DNA from: CAIXSC01 sp046349915
GTDB lineage: Bacteria; Planctomycetota; Planctomycetia; Pirellulales; Pirellulaceae
Length of the DNA stretch: 64,000 nt
Assembly (NCBI GenBank): GCA_046349915.1
Contig: JAXMBL010000008.1
Span: forward strand, 505,266 to 569,265
Direction of reading: 5' to 3'
Part shown: positions 1 to 9,749 of the stretch, piece by piece
Layout: the number at the start of each line of letters is the position of its first letter
Position numbering within the stretch: the first letter of the stretch is position 1
Notes under the pieces: model-generated
The model's input: only the letters and a program-made list of their open reading frames with translations
What the model was told of the DNA's origin: nothing
Databases searched by the model: none
Position numbers and translations under genes: made by a program

Positions 1-411
1 CTGCGCGATCACATGCGACGCACGGGCGAGGAGCTGAAGCTCAAGGTTTTCGATCGTCCAACGAGCGTCGAGAATCTGGCTCACCGCTTGTTCAGCGAAA
101 TCACCGAGTTTGGATTTCAGCTCGTTCGGTTGGAAATTCGCGAGACCGATACCTCCGTGCTCGAATACACGCGTGAAGATTGGGAAGCAGACAATCGTCG
201 CTTCGCGAACGAAGTCGCGACTAGACTGCGAGTCCCCGCGGCCCTTGTACGACGGACTTCCAGTCCGTCGCCCGCCGCGCTCAAGAACGTTCCTGCTCAA
301 GCAAATTGCATTTCGACGGACTGGAAGTCCGTCGTACAAAGATGCACCTTGGCAACGAACGATCAGCCAAGCCAGGTTGACCGGCGAACCGCCCACAACT
401 TAGCTTGGTGA
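1..411 (+). CDS. QueD/6-pyruvoyl-tetrahydropterin synthase family protein, 5' truncated by window
   Basis: The frame is open from base 1 to a TGA at 409-411, so this is the C-terminal part of a gene that starts outside the window. The segment PTSVENLAHRLFSEI, followed by a short strand and the RETDTSVLEY stretch, matches the end of 6-carboxytetrahydropterin/6-pyruvoyltetrahydropterin synthases, where PT-x-ENLA precedes the helix and an E-T motif carries the late active-site glutamate. That family makes pterin or deazapurine precursors in the cytoplasm. Family similarity ends near residue 65 of the visible part (EDWEADN). The remaining roughly 65 residues are low-complexity and partly encoded by two CGACGGACT palindromes at 250-334, so the tail is probably not ancestral. 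Family assignment is fairly secure; QueD versus PTPS cannot be decided from this fragment. Confidence 0.7.
   Translation: MRDHMRRTGEELKLKVFDRPTSVENLAHRLFSEITEFGFQLVRLEIRETDTSVLEYTREDWEADNRRFANEVATRLRVPAALVRRTSSPSPAALKNVPAQANCISTDWKSVVQRCTLATNDQPSQVDRRTAHNLAW
250..334. repeat. Inverted pair of CGACGGACT hairpins (family A)
   Basis: Two 21-nt perfect hairpins, at 250-270 and 314-334. Each has stems CGACGGACT / AGTCCGTCG around a three-base loop (TCC on the plus strand of the first, GGA for the second). The outer edge of each carries the trinucleotide GTA, so the two copies face away from each other. Both lie inside the 3' end of the upstream open frame and are translated there as RRTSSPS and TDWKSVV. 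Confidence 0.9.
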
Positions 412-413
412 GC

Positions 414-3116
414 ATGGAATTACGTGCTGCCTTACGCTCTGCTGTGATCCTCGCCGCCACGGTCATGTCTGTGGCGAGTCTGATTTGTCGCGTCTCGGGG
501 ATCGAGCTTACCTCGGACGCCCCGCCCGATCTTCCGCCAGCGATTCGAGCGTATATCGCTGACGCCTGTCTCGACTGCCATGCGGGAGAAAAGGCCGAAC
601 GTGGGCTCGACCTGACGGCCCTCGAGTTCCTTTCAATTGATGCGAAATCGCTAGAGACTTGGGGCAGGATTCATGATCGAGTGGCTCGAGGCGAGATGCC
701 GCCGCCGAACGCTGGCCAAGCCCCGCAAGCAGCGGCTTCAACTCTCCCTGAGAACCCGCTTCGAGACAAATTCCTGAAAGATCTGTCGCAACGTCTTCAT
801 GAAGCGGATCGCAAAGACGTGGAACGGTACGGCCGCGGCCCCACTCGACGACTCACTCGCCGCGAGTACGAAGCCAATCTGCGCGATGCGCTCGATTTCC
901 CCGAGCTCGACATCCGCGATCTCTTGCCTGAGGATCGCGAGTCGCAGGGATTCCGCCGCGTAAGTCGAGTGCTCGATCTGTCGCGAGTGCAATTGACGGC
1001 CTATTTGGAGGCCGCGCAAACGGCGTTGAGGTCGGCCGCGGCCAGCGGGGTAAGTCCGCCGACGGCCGTGAAGTTTCGAGCTGTGGGGCGCGATCTGTTT
1101 CAGGAGACAGCGACGTTTGGCGAGCGCGAGGCGATGTTCTTCGCGAAAGATAATCGAGCAATCGATCTGACGCGTTTGGCGGCGGAACCTCATCATCCCG
1201 ACGTGGAACTGGCCCTTTTCCGTTCCGCTCACTGGCCCTATTACGGTTATCCTCGTGGCTTCGTCGCCAAGCGATCCGGGGATTATGCAGTTCGGTTCTC
1301 TGCTCGCGCGATACGGCAATTGCGCGAGACGAGGATCGAGCCCGCAACCGCCTCGGTGGCGATGACGTTTCGCGCTCGCAAACCGTCAGGGCCCGATGTT
1401 TCGGGAGATGTGCGAGCGACGGGCGGCTGGATTGATGTCAGGCAGGACCGTTCCGAGTTTCGAACGACGATACGGCTGAGGGAGGGCGAAACCTTCGAGT
1501 ACAGTTTGCTCGGGCTGCCCGTTCCCCTCGCACGAAATGTGGATGGTGGGCCGCCCACCTACCGCTATCCTCCTTTTCCCACCGACGGTCAACCAGGCGT
1601 GGCCTTCCAATGGCTAGAAGTCGAAGGCCCTTTATCGCCCGCGACATGGCCGCCCGCTTCGCACCGAGCACTTTTTGGCGACTTGCCCCTGTCGCCTCCC
1701 GCGCCCGACTCAACGCTTCCTTTCAGCCTGGTCAGTGATCACCCGAAGCAAGCCGCCGCGACGCTGCTAAGTAGCTTTGCCAAACGAGTGATACGGCGAC
1801 CACTGAACTCGCAGGAACTCGCTCCCTTCGTACAACTCGCCCAGCGTCAGCTTGACTCGCGAGTCCCGCTCGCCGACGCGCTCCTCACCAGCTACACGGC
1901 TCTCTTGACCTCGCGTCACTTTTTGTTTCTTCACGAGCCCCGGTCACGTTCCATGACCGAGACCGCAACCGTTGCCCAACCGTCCGCGTCTTCTCCTGAC
2001 GCATCCGCGTCGGGTTCGGCGAGTGACTCGGTTGCCGACTACTACGCCATCGCTGATCGACTGTCGCATTTTCTCGTAGAATCTCGGCCCGATCAGCAAT
2101 TGCTCGACTTAGCCGCCAAAAGACAACTGCGCAATTCGGCGACGCTGTGTGCCGAAGCGCAACGCTTGATCGCGAGCCGCGGTTTCGAGCGGTTTATTGA
2201 ATCGTTCACGGACGACTGGTTGCAGCTCAAGCATTTGCGTCGCGACGAGCCCGATTGGCGACGCTACCCTGAGTATCGCTTCGACGACTACTTGGTCGAG
2301 TCGATGGAACGCGAGACACGTGCGTTCGTGACCAAAATGATTCGCGACAACCTTCCGGCCGTCTCATTGGTCCAAACCGATTTCGTCTTGGTCAACGACC
2401 GGCTCGCCAAACACTATGGTCTCGCGCCGGTGGAAGGTTCGACAATCCGCGAAGTGCCTGTCCCCCCGACCAGTCCCTACGGCGGACTGATCACTCAAGG
2501 AGCCATCCTGAAGGTGACTGCCAACGGCGTGAGCACCTCGCCCGTGATTCGAGGCGCCTGGGTGATGGATCGCTTGCTCGGCGATCCGCCGCCGCCGCCT
2601 CCCGCGAAAGTGCCGGCGGTCGAACCCGATGTGCGAGGCGCCACTTCGATCCGCGAACTACTCGAACGGCATGCGAGCGACGAGTCGTGTCGGAGCTGTC
2701 ACGCTCGCTTCGACCCCGTCGGTCTCGGCCTGGAGAACTTCGACATCTTAGGCGGCTGGCAGACTCGTTATCGTGGTCTCGAATTGGGCGATCGCGTCAC
2801 CGGGATTGATCGAGCCGGTCATGATTTTGCCTACACGTTGACAAGCACCATCGACGCTCATGGTCGCCTGCTGGATGGTCGAGAGTTCGAGGGCATTCAC
2901 CAGTTGAAGACGCTATTGGCCGCCGACCAGCGCGCACTGGCTCGCAATCTGCTGCGTCAGTGGATTGTCTATGGCACCGGCGCCCCGGCGCGCTTTTCGG
3001 ATCGGCGCGAAATCGAGCGAATCCTGGATGACTGTCGAGACAACGGTTATCGCGTGCGCGACTTGCTGCTTGGGTTGGTCACGAACCGCATCTTCTTAGG
3101 GCGCGACGCGGAATAG
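414..3116 (+). CDS. PSD1-type planctomycete cytochrome (DUF1587/DUF1592/DUF1588/DUF1585)
   Basis: A large secreted protein of unknown reaction, of the family expanded in planctomycetes and thought to carry c-type heme. From the ATG at 414 there is a signal peptide (residues about 5-27), then a heme-binding CLDCH motif near residue 52. RRLTRREYEANLRDAL marks DUF1587. The central region around RLSHFLVESRPDQQLLDL and FTDDWLQLKHL is DUF1592. DUF1588 contains a second CxxCH (CRSCH) followed by FDPVGLGLENFD, and DUF1585 closes the protein. TTG at 405 and GTG at 408 are alternative starts that overlap the upstream gene by a few bases; ATG 414 puts the signal peptide at the N-terminus. The next gene, DUF1552, begins 3 nt after the stop, which is the standard partner arrangement, so the two are probably co-transcribed and act together outside the cytoplasm. 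Confidence 0.93.
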   Translation: MELRAALRSAVILAATVMSVASLICRVSGIELTSDAPPDLPPAIRAYIADACLDCHAGEKAERGLDLTALEFLSIDAKSLETWGRIHDRVARGEMPPPNAGQAPQAAASTLPENPLRDKFLKDLSQRLHEADRKDVERYGRGPTRRLTRREYEANLRDALDFPELDIRDLLPEDRESQGFRRVSRVLDLSRVQLTAYLEAAQTALRSAAASGVSPPTAVKFRAVGRDLFQETATFGEREAMFFAKDNRAIDLTRLAAEPHHPDVELALFRSAHWPYYGYPRGFVAKRSGDYAVRFSARAIRQLRETRIEPATASVAMTFRARKPSGPDVSGDVRATGGWIDVRQDRSEFRTTIRLREGETFEYSLLGLPVPLARNVDGGPPTYRYPPFPTDGQPGVAFQWLEVEGPLSPATWPPASHRALFGDLPLSPPAPDSTLPFSLVSDHPKQAAATLLSSFAKRVIRRPLNSQELAPFVQLAQRQLDSRVPLADALLTSYTALLTSRHFLFLHEPRSRSMTETATVAQPSASSPDASASGSASDSVADYYAIADRLSHFLVESRPDQQLLDLAAKRQLRNSATLCAEAQRLIASRGFERFIESFTDDWLQLKHLRRDEPDWRRYPEYRFDDYLVESMERETRAFVTKMIRDNLPAVSLVQTDFVLVNDRLAKHYGLAPVEGSTIREVPVPPTSPYGGLITQGAILKVTANGVSTSPVIRGAWVMDRLLGDPPPPPPAKVPAVEPDVRGATSIRELLERHASDESCRSCHARFDPVGLGLENFDILGGWQTRYRGLELGDRVTGIDRAGHDFAYTLTSTIDAHGRLLDGREFEGIHQLKTLLAADQRALARNLLRQWIVYGTGAPARFSDRREIERILDDCRDNGYRVRDLLLGLVTNRIFLGRDAE

Positions 3117-3119
3117 GCC

Positions 3120-4427
3120 ATGTTTCTCGGGAAAGACACGGTTATGCCTGGAAGAACCTTGAGTCGTCGTGCGGTGCTGCGAGCGGCCGGTGTCGCGGTC
3201 GCGCTCCCGTATTTGCCGAGTCTGTCGAAGGCCAGCGACGACCGTCCGACAGCCCCGCGTCGCATGCTGGTCATTTCCAACAACCTCGGAGTACTCCCGA
3301 AGCACTTCTTCCCAAGCACCGCGGGCAGCGACTACGAGTTGTCGCCTTACTTGCGAGAATTGAGCCCCTTTCGCCAGCAATTCACCGCGCTGAGCGGTTT
3401 ATCGCATCCGGCCGTCGACGGCGGGCACAGTACCGAGAATTGCTTTCTCACCGCCGCTCGCAATCCCACGAAAAGCGGTTTCCGCAATCAGATCTCGCTG
3501 GACCAATTTGCCGCCGAGCGTTTGCCGCAAGAGACTCGCTTTCGCACGCTTAACTTGGGCGTCAACATCGATAAAGCCAATCGCAGCCTCTCCTGGACTC
3601 GCGATGGCCAATTGTTGCCCGTCGAGGACAGTCCCACCCTGCTCTTTCATCGGTTGTTTCATCAGTCGCCAGCGAACGAACAATCACGGCAATTGCGCAG
3701 GCTTGACGAACGCCAGAGCATTCTCGATCTATTGCTCGACGAGGCTCGTACCATCCAAGGTCAGCTAGGACGCGATGATCGCTCGCGACTGGATGAGTAT
3801 CTGACTTCGGTGCGGGAGGTGGAAGAACGATTGCGAGTCTCTCGTCTGTGGGAAACTCGCGAGCGACCGCGGACCACCGAAACGGCGCCCGAAGAGGTGC
3901 GTGATCCGAAGCGATTCTTCGACAAGTTCGCGCTGATGCTCGACCTCGCTCGACTAGCGTTCGAATCTGATTCGACTCGCATTGTGACGCTCATGGTCGA
4001 CGCGTTCGCGACCCCGGTGTTTCAACTAAAACCCGGCGCGGAAACGAGCGACGGATATCACAATTTGAGCCATCATGGACAAGATCCCGCGAAACTCAAG
4101 CAATTGGAGGACGCCGACCGTCGCCAAATGCAGTTGTTGAGTCGCCTGATGGAACAACTCGCGCAGCGACGTGATCGCGATCAATCGCTCCTGGACCAAA
4201 CACTCATCCTGTTCGGCAGCAACATGGGCGATGCCAACACACACGACAACACCAATTTGCCGCTGCTTTTGGCCGGAGGGGGGCTGCGTCACGGACGCCA
4301 CTTGGCCTATTCACGCGAGTTCAATCGCCCATTGAGCAATCTGTTTGTCACCATGCTGCATTGGCTCGGCGTGGAAACCGATCGCTTCGGTTCGAGCGAT
4401 GGGGAGTTGTCGGAACTCATAAGCTGA
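3120..4427 (+). CDS. DUF1552 family protein with twin-arginine leader
   Basis: The N-terminus has the Tat-type sequence SRRAVLRAAG followed by a hydrophobic stretch, so export in folded form is likely. The body carries DUF1552 features: LVISNNLGVLPKHFFP near the start, the SLDQFAAE segment, a helical ERQSILDLLLDEA region, and near the C-terminus LILFGSNMGDANTHDNTNLPLLLAGGG. DUF1552 is distantly related to DUF1501 and the alkaline phosphatase superfamily, but no substrate is established. It lies 3 nt downstream of the PSD1 gene, its usual partner. An in-frame ATG at 3144 would shorten the leader by 8 residues and may be the true start, because Tat leaders usually begin close to the twin arginine. 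Confidence 0.92.
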   Translation: MFLGKDTVMPGRTLSRRAVLRAAGVAVALPYLPSLSKASDDRPTAPRRMLVISNNLGVLPKHFFPSTAGSDYELSPYLRELSPFRQQFTALSGLSHPAVDGGHSTENCFLTAARNPTKSGFRNQISLDQFAAERLPQETRFRTLNLGVNIDKANRSLSWTRDGQLLPVEDSPTLLFHRLFHQSPANEQSRQLRRLDERQSILDLLLDEARTIQGQLGRDDRSRLDEYLTSVREVEERLRVSRLWETRERPRTTETAPEEVRDPKRFFDKFALMLDLARLAFESDSTRIVTLMVDAFATPVFQLKPGAETSDGYHNLSHHGQDPAKLKQLEDADRRQMQLLSRLMEQLAQRRDRDQSLLDQTLILFGSNMGDANTHDNTNLPLLLAGGGLRHGRHLAYSREFNRPLSNLFVTMLHWLGVETDRFGSSDGELSELIS

Positions 4428-4623
4428 ATTGTCGACGACTCAACGCTGCAGCGTCTTTATCCGATAAAGCGAGGCTGCTGTTACTCTGTTCGTGCGGCTG
4501 CCTGTTGCGGCCCCTCCCCCCCGAATTCCCATAACTTGGGGAATATGACTCGTCGCACGGCAAGGCCTACACTCCGCGATCACTCAATCAACGGTCACGC
4601 CTACCGCGGAGAATTACACTTCC

Positions 4624-7600
4624 ATGGACCGAGCAAGATTTGTCTGGCGTCGTACGCCTTTAAATGGAGAAATCACGAAAGCTGTTTTGGAGCGTTTCAC
4701 GGAAGCGTCTTTGTTGGAGGCCGCCGGTGCAGAATCATTGGAAACGGCAGAATTGCCTCACTCGCCAGTGCCTTTAGGTCCACGGGACGAGGCCATCTTT
4801 CTGCTCCACACCGCCGCGGAAGTTGAACACGCCCTGCTGGTGCAGTACCTCTATGCTTGGTTCTCGATCGATCAAACGCAGCCGAATGCGTCGCAATGGT
4901 CACGTACATTGTCGACTGTCGCAATTGAGGAAATGGCGCACCTGTTGACGGTGCAGAATGTCCTGCGAGCTTTAGGGGGACCGCTTAACTGGGAACGCGA
5001 GGACTATCCCTTCCGCTCCGATTTCTATCCATTTCCGTTCCATCTGGAGCCGCTGAGTCGGGATTCCGTGGCCAAATATGTCGCGGCGGAAATGCCCGAG
5101 ACGCCCTCCGAGCATGATTACCCAAAAATGCCGGAGATTCGCGCTCGATTAGCGGACGAGGACCAAGTCGTCAATCGAGTGGGAAGGCTTTACACGCGTT
5201 TGATTCAGATGTTCGACAACGAGCTCACAGACGACATGTTCGATGCGAGCACGGTGGGATTCCAGCCTGATCCAGACGCCTGGTTTGGGACCGACCCAAC
5301 CAGAGGTGCGGCGAATCCGCGGGATATCTTGGTGATCCCGATTGTTGGCTCGCCAGCGGCAATGAGGAGGAAAGCGATTGACGCGCTGCGAGCGATTGCG
5401 GAGCAGGGCGAGGGGACCGGTGCGCGAGTTGCGGACTCGCATTTTGACCTGTTTTATCGGCTGTACGAAGCTTTGCCGGAAACCAATCCGCTGTATGGTC
5501 CTCCGGCCGCTTCCCCATCACTCGCGGTTCCCTGTCATCCGTCGACCAGTCTTTCTCGCTTCGACGACCCAGAACGTGAAGCGGGCCGCATCACTCATCC
5601 GACGTCCCTCGCCTGGGCTCATCTCTTTAACGCCCGCTATCGACTGCTGCTGACGGCGCTAGCCCACGCACTCTTGGTTGATCGAAGCTCCCAGCCAGCC
5701 GACGAGCAACTGCTGCGCGACATGGCCTTTGCATTCATGCATAATCTGCCCAATATGTCTACGGTGTTGAGTTCTCTCCCGCGGCAAATTCCTAATCGCT
5801 ATGTCTGTGGTCGATTCACCATGGCGGGTCCACCGTTTGAACTCCCCTACTCCCTGGCGTTTCCCGATCGTCCTGTAGATCGTTGGCGACAATTGCGGGA
5901 TCTGCTGCGCGAGTCCCTCGTCCAGTCGCGGCAACTCGCCATCTCCGCGCCCAACGATTACGCTCGCCGCTTGCTCGAGTCGCTTATTCCGGACGATGAG
6001 GCATTGTTGAGGGAGATTGAAGCCCGACTTCCAGCGCCGCCTCGCTTGCCACGCCTCCACTTTCGTGGGCGGTTCCAGACCAATGTCTCAACTATCAATA
6101 ATGGACTCGACGGCCTCGATACCGTTCGGATGAACATCGATACGCAAGGGAAAACCGATGATCAGTTTCGCGCGTGGTTGCTCGAGACCTTCGTCGATGC
6201 TCAGGGGCAAACTCGCTTGAACGGTGGTTGGAATCCGTTGGGCGCGAACGATTTTCGCTTGGATGAAGTCACGATCACCGGCGTCGAGCGTCTGGGTGGC
6301 GAGTTTATTGATGATGCTACGCTCGATCCGACGATCGGTTCACGTGTCTCCCTGATGGGCATCATGGTCGACGTAGATCCTGAGTCGGTGGTAGACACGC
6401 AGATTTTTCCAGGTCGTTTCGCGGTTACAACCACCAGCACCAGCGAGCCAAGCAGCCTGTCGGGCAAACTCTCCGTGCTGCATTCGCGCGGCCTTAGTTT
6501 TCGCAGAAATCTCGGCGTGGGAGGATCACGTGGAGCAGGGACGCAGTTTCAAGGCGTAATCCAGTCTGGCGATCTTGCGACAACGAGAGAGTTTTCAGGG
6601 GCTCTCGGCGAGTTGGTAGCGGCAGGCCAGCGACAAGGCGTGCTGGTCCGCTTCTCCATTTATCTCTCCGCCCCTGCTCTCACCGAGGCACAACTTGCCG
6701 AAAAGTTTGCGGCTGGCGAACGTCCCGCGAACCCATCGATTGGAACCATCATCGGCGCCTTGGAGCCTTGGCTAGGCGATTCGCCCGTTTCCGCTCCGCT
6801 AGGAAGGCGCCTGCAGCCGGTTGCCCCGGCGGCCGGTGCGTCCGGCGCGATCGCTCCGGCATTCGCCGTCTGGGACGAAGCAAGTGGAAAGCTGTTGCTT
6901 AATCTGCTGCATGCCATCCCCGAAAAGGATAGCTCGGGCGCGAAAGTCGACATTGGCGCCTTGGAGTTACGATTGAAAAATTCCGCGGGAGAAACGTCGC
7001 TGGGTCTGATTCCCTATGCGCAAGAAGCCTATGAGAAGACTGCGGGACTTGTTGCGTTGCCCGTGATGCCAGCAGTCGCATCTCGACTCGGCGACGGCTT
7101 GCTGGAAGTCGTGAAAACGATCGATGGCACTTCACTGTTCACCGAAGAAGAGTGGACTTTCGAGTCCGATGACCGAGGGGTCTACGTTCAAGAGGGCGAA
7201 CAATTCAAGATTCGCGTGAGAGTGGCTTTCCGCGGTCGCCCAGCTTCATCAGGGACCGTATTTCACGCCTCCGAATATGTACGCGAGTTCGGTGCGGGAA
7301 TCTTGTTCCAACTCGCCCTCCCGGCCGATCAACTGCTGGCCTTTCCTCGCGATATCACGGTCGGTGAACAAGGGTGGGCCGAGATTCCCGTCACGGCTCT
7401 GAAGCCAGGCATCGCCCGTTTAGGTTTTCACTTCTCGTCCGTGCCTGCTCCATTGAATGGCACAACGGGCTTCTATGCGAACATTCGTGTCTTTCCACGC
7501 GACGACTATTCCGCATTGCCGGACTCAGACCTCACCTTCGCGAAAGTCTACGACGAGGTACTCCGCTTCTATCACTTGCTTTACCCGGCCATGACGTCAG

Positions 7601-8148
7601 TCTTCAGTTTGGCTGACGAATCGGCGGTACGGGACAACGCGCCCGCCATTCTGCGCTTGATCGACAGTACGCAAGTCAACGACTTCGCCTACATGCCTCG
7701 CACCCGTGAGTTGTCTCAAGGTAAACGTGAATTGCTCGTACGCTGGTGCCGCAAGACCATTGCAGGAGGTGGAGGAGGTGGAGGAGGTAGTGCGGTAACA
7801 CTCGAGCAAGCCCTTACGCAGATGCGAGCGTTGATCGAGTTTCTCCGCGACTCGCACAACGCCGCCGGTTTTCATGAGGGGGTAGAACTCCCCGATGGAT
7901 CGTCGCTGGCCGCCAAGTTCACCAACGCCGACTCACTGATCGATTACTTGCGAACAGGAGTCGGAATCAATCGAGAAACCGGCAACTCGCTGATCGTACC
8001 CAGGAGTACTGCCAACTCGGCGTTTCATCGACTCATCACGGGTGGCGTACCCATCATGCGCATCCGTTTCGCCCAGGTTGTGCCCTCCATCGGCAAGACT
8101 GGCCTACAGATCGTCGAAGAGTGGATCAACGCACTGCCGGAAAGCTGA
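4624..8148 (+). CDS. VioB-like protein with N-terminal ferritin-like domain, 1174 aa
   Basis: Residues about 50-320 match the ferritin-like domain of iminophenyl-pyruvate dimer synthases (VioB, RebD, StaD; Pfam ferritin-like PF12902). The helix LHTAAEVEHALLVQYLY carries E66/E68-H69, and a second helix has EEMAH (E103, H106), which together make a plausible metal site. In the known pathways VioB/RebD couples two tryptophan-derived imines, but it needs an L-amino-acid oxidase partner (VioA/RebO), and none is encoded here, so the reaction is uncertain. Residues from about 480 onward are beta-rich without a family I recognise. An eight-glycine run (residues 1048-1055, bases 7765-7788) separates a C-terminal helical domain. 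GGAG 11 nt upstream supports the start. There is no signal peptide. The gene sits alone between two PSD1-DUF1552 pairs. Confidence 0.8.
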   Translation: MDRARFVWRRTPLNGEITKAVLERFTEASLLEAAGAESLETAELPHSPVPLGPRDEAIFLLHTAAEVEHALLVQYLYAWFSIDQTQPNASQWSRTLSTVAIEEMAHLLTVQNVLRALGGPLNWEREDYPFRSDFYPFPFHLEPLSRDSVAKYVAAEMPETPSEHDYPKMPEIRARLADEDQVVNRVGRLYTRLIQMFDNELTDDMFDASTVGFQPDPDAWFGTDPTRGAANPRDILVIPIVGSPAAMRRKAIDALRAIAEQGEGTGARVADSHFDLFYRLYEALPETNPLYGPPAASPSLAVPCHPSTSLSRFDDPEREAGRITHPTSLAWAHLFNARYRLLLTALAHALLVDRSSQPADEQLLRDMAFAFMHNLPNMSTVLSSLPRQIPNRYVCGRFTMAGPPFELPYSLAFPDRPVDRWRQLRDLLRESLVQSRQLAISAPNDYARRLLESLIPDDEALLREIEARLPAPPRLPRLHFRGRFQTNVSTINNGLDGLDTVRMNIDTQGKTDDQFRAWLLETFVDAQGQTRLNGGWNPLGANDFRLDEVTITGVERLGGEFIDDATLDPTIGSRVSLMGIMVDVDPESVVDTQIFPGRFAVTTTSTSEPSSLSGKLSVLHSRGLSFRRNLGVGGSRGAGTQFQGVIQSGDLATTREFSGALGELVAAGQRQGVLVRFSIYLSAPALTEAQLAEKFAAGERPANPSIGTIIGALEPWLGDSPVSAPLGRRLQPVAPAAGASGAIAPAFAVWDEASGKLLLNLLHAIPEKDSSGAKVDIGALELRLKNSAGETSLGLIPYAQEAYEKTAGLVALPVMPAVASRLGDGLLEVVKTIDGTSLFTEEEWTFESDDRGVYVQEGEQFKIRVRVAFRGRPASSGTVFHASEYVREFGAGILFQLALPADQLLAFPRDITVGEQGWAEIPVTALKPGIARLGFHFSSVPAPLNGTTGFYANIRVFPRDDYSALPDSDLTFAKVYDEVLRFYHLLYPAMTSVFSLADESAVRDNAPAILRLIDSTQVNDFAYMPRTRELSQGKRELLVRWCRKTIAGGGGGGGGSAVTLEQALTQMRALIEFLRDSHNAAGFHEGVELPDGSSLAAKFTNADSLIDYLRTGVGINRETGNSLIVPRSTANSAFHRLITGGVPIMRIRFAQVVPSIGKTGLQIVEEWINALPES

Positions 8149-8173
8149 GGCTGTCTCGTCGTACGGTTGTAGC

Positions 8174-8336
8174 CCGCTCACATCGTGAGCGGAACAGCCA
8201 CGTGGCCCGCGAACGCCCCTCGCTGTCAACCATGTCTCGTCGCCATCCAATGGAGACGCGGCTATCGCTGCTGAGACGAGAGGATCGACGGACTAGAAGT
8301 CCGTCGTACAAAGACCGACGGACTAGAAGTCCGTCG
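8174..8336. repeat. Intergenic hairpin cluster: one GTAG-headed hairpin and two family A copies
   Basis: The 205-bp space between the convergent VioB-like and DUF1552 genes is filled with hairpins. At 8174-8192 a GTAGC head precedes stem CCGCTCAC, loop ATC and stem GTGAGCGG. At 8286-8306 and 8316-8336 lie two direct copies of the CGACGGACT hairpin with loop AGA, each followed by GTAC on the right. No other coding signal is visible. The position between convergent genes would also suit a bidirectional transcript end. Confidence 0.88.
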
Positions 8337-8353
8337 TACATTGCGACCAAGCC

Positions 8354-9685
8354 TTAGCTAAAGATCGGACTCGTCAGAGTTCCCGTGCTGTCGGCGAACG
8401 AGTCGGTTTGGATATCGAGCGCCCGCAGCATGCTGAGGAACATGTTGGACATCCGCGTCTCGCCGTTACGCCAGTAGTGGCCATGACGCAAGCCCAGGTT
8501 CGCTCCGCCCGCGACCAGCGTCGGCAGGTTCTTCGGGTTATGCGTCGTACTCGCTCCACTCCCGAATAGCACGATCGTGTTGTCGAGCACGCAGCCATTG
8601 CGATCTTGATAGCCCGACAATCGTCGCAAGAAGTGCGCGATCTGTTCACTCAGGAACAGATCGTACTTGGCAAACTCCAGTTGCCCCTCTTTGTCTCCTG
8701 CATGCGACAGCGAATGATGCGTGCGAGTCAGCCCCAGCTTAAGTGGAAACGTGTCACTGATCCCCATCCCGTCTTCGCGGTTGAGCATGAAGGCGACGGA
8801 GCGAGTGATGTCGGCGTCAAACGCCAACGCCACCAAGTCGAACATGTTGCGATAGTACTCGGCAGGGTCGCCCTCGTTCGAGGCATCCAGATTGAGATGC
8901 GACCGGTCTTGCTGCTTAAGCGGAACTTCGATCCAACGCTCCGAAGCAATCAATCGCGACTCGACTTCATTCAACGACGTCAGATACTGCTCCATCCGCT
9001 CACGGTCGGACTGCCCCAACTGCCGCTGGAGCGACTTGGCGCTCTCGACCACCGCGTCGACCAACTTGATCCGCCGCTGCAACTCGGCGCGCTCCGACTG
9101 CAACGACTCGCGATCACCGCGAAACAGTCGATCGAACACTCGCCGCGGATGATTCTCCGCTGGAATGGGTCGTCCTTCGAGGCTGTACGAAATGGTTCCC
9201 GTGCGAGACAAGAAGCCCGTGCCCGCGTCGATCGACAGGACCAACGAAGGCTGTCGGCAATGTTGCTTCGTATGCAGCGCGACAACCTGATCGAGTCCCA
9301 CCGAGTTGTACGTGCCCGGTTTGGGATTATGGAGCGGGGCGCCCGTAAGCCACATGTCGGAACAGACGTGCGGGTCGGCCTTCGGTCCACTCGGATGATA
9401 CAACCCGCCGACAAAACTCAACTGCTTGCGAAAACCACTCAATGGCTCCGTCGATTTCCCGAAAACGAACTCGCCATTGGATTCCTTCGTGGGGAACCAA
9501 CTCCAATCGTCGATTCCATGCTCTGTTCGCGGCAACGACATGCCGTTGGCCGTGTAGAGGGCGCAAAAGCGGCGAGGCGGCTTGCTGGTGACTTGATCGC
9601 CCATCGCATCAAGCAGCGGCAGTGCCAACGCGACTCCCCCAACTCCCCGCAGAAACGCCCGGCGATCCAACGAAATTGCTGACAT
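8354..9685 (-). CDS. DUF1552 family protein with twin-arginine leader (second copy)
   Basis: The frame is open up to 9784, but the ATG at 9685 gives a clean leader, LDRRAFLRGVGGVALALPLLDAM, with a twin arginine, and it is preceded by GGAGAGG. The mature part has the DUF1552 signatures: RFCALYTANGMSLP, the SVGLDQVVA segment, a DRERMEQYLTSLNEVESRL helix, and a late VLFGSGASTTHNPKNLPTLVAGG followed by MSNMFLSMLRALDI. The function of the family is unknown; a periplasmic or exported role with the PSD1 protein is inferred from the constant pairing. It starts 64 nt after the upstream PSD1 stop on the same strand. It is a diverged paralogue of the DUF1552 gene at 3.1-4.4 kb. Confidence 0.93.
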   Translation of the reverse strand: MSAISLDRRAFLRGVGGVALALPLLDAMGDQVTSKPPRRFCALYTANGMSLPRTEHGIDDWSWFPTKESNGEFVFGKSTEPLSGFRKQLSFVGGLYHPSGPKADPHVCSDMWLTGAPLHNPKPGTYNSVGLDQVVALHTKQHCRQPSLVLSIDAGTGFLSRTGTISYSLEGRPIPAENHPRRVFDRLFRGDRESLQSERAELQRRIKLVDAVVESAKSLQRQLGQSDRERMEQYLTSLNEVESRLIASERWIEVPLKQQDRSHLNLDASNEGDPAEYYRNMFDLVALAFDADITRSVAFMLNREDGMGISDTFPLKLGLTRTHHSLSHAGDKEGQLEFAKYDLFLSEQIAHFLRRLSGYQDRNGCVLDNTIVLFGSGASTTHNPKNLPTLVAGGANLGLRHGHYWRNGETRMSNMFLSMLRALDIQTDSFADSTGTLTSPIFS

Positions 9686-9749
9686 ATCCCTAAGCCTCTC
9701 CGCATTGCCAAGCGAGCGCCGAGCCACTCGCGGTGCTCCTGCCACGTAC

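Noticed and set aside
4624..8148. Violacein or indolocarbazole gene cluster
   Set aside because: Only the VioB-like gene is present; no VioA, VioC, VioD, VioE or RebO/RebC-like genes lie within the window.
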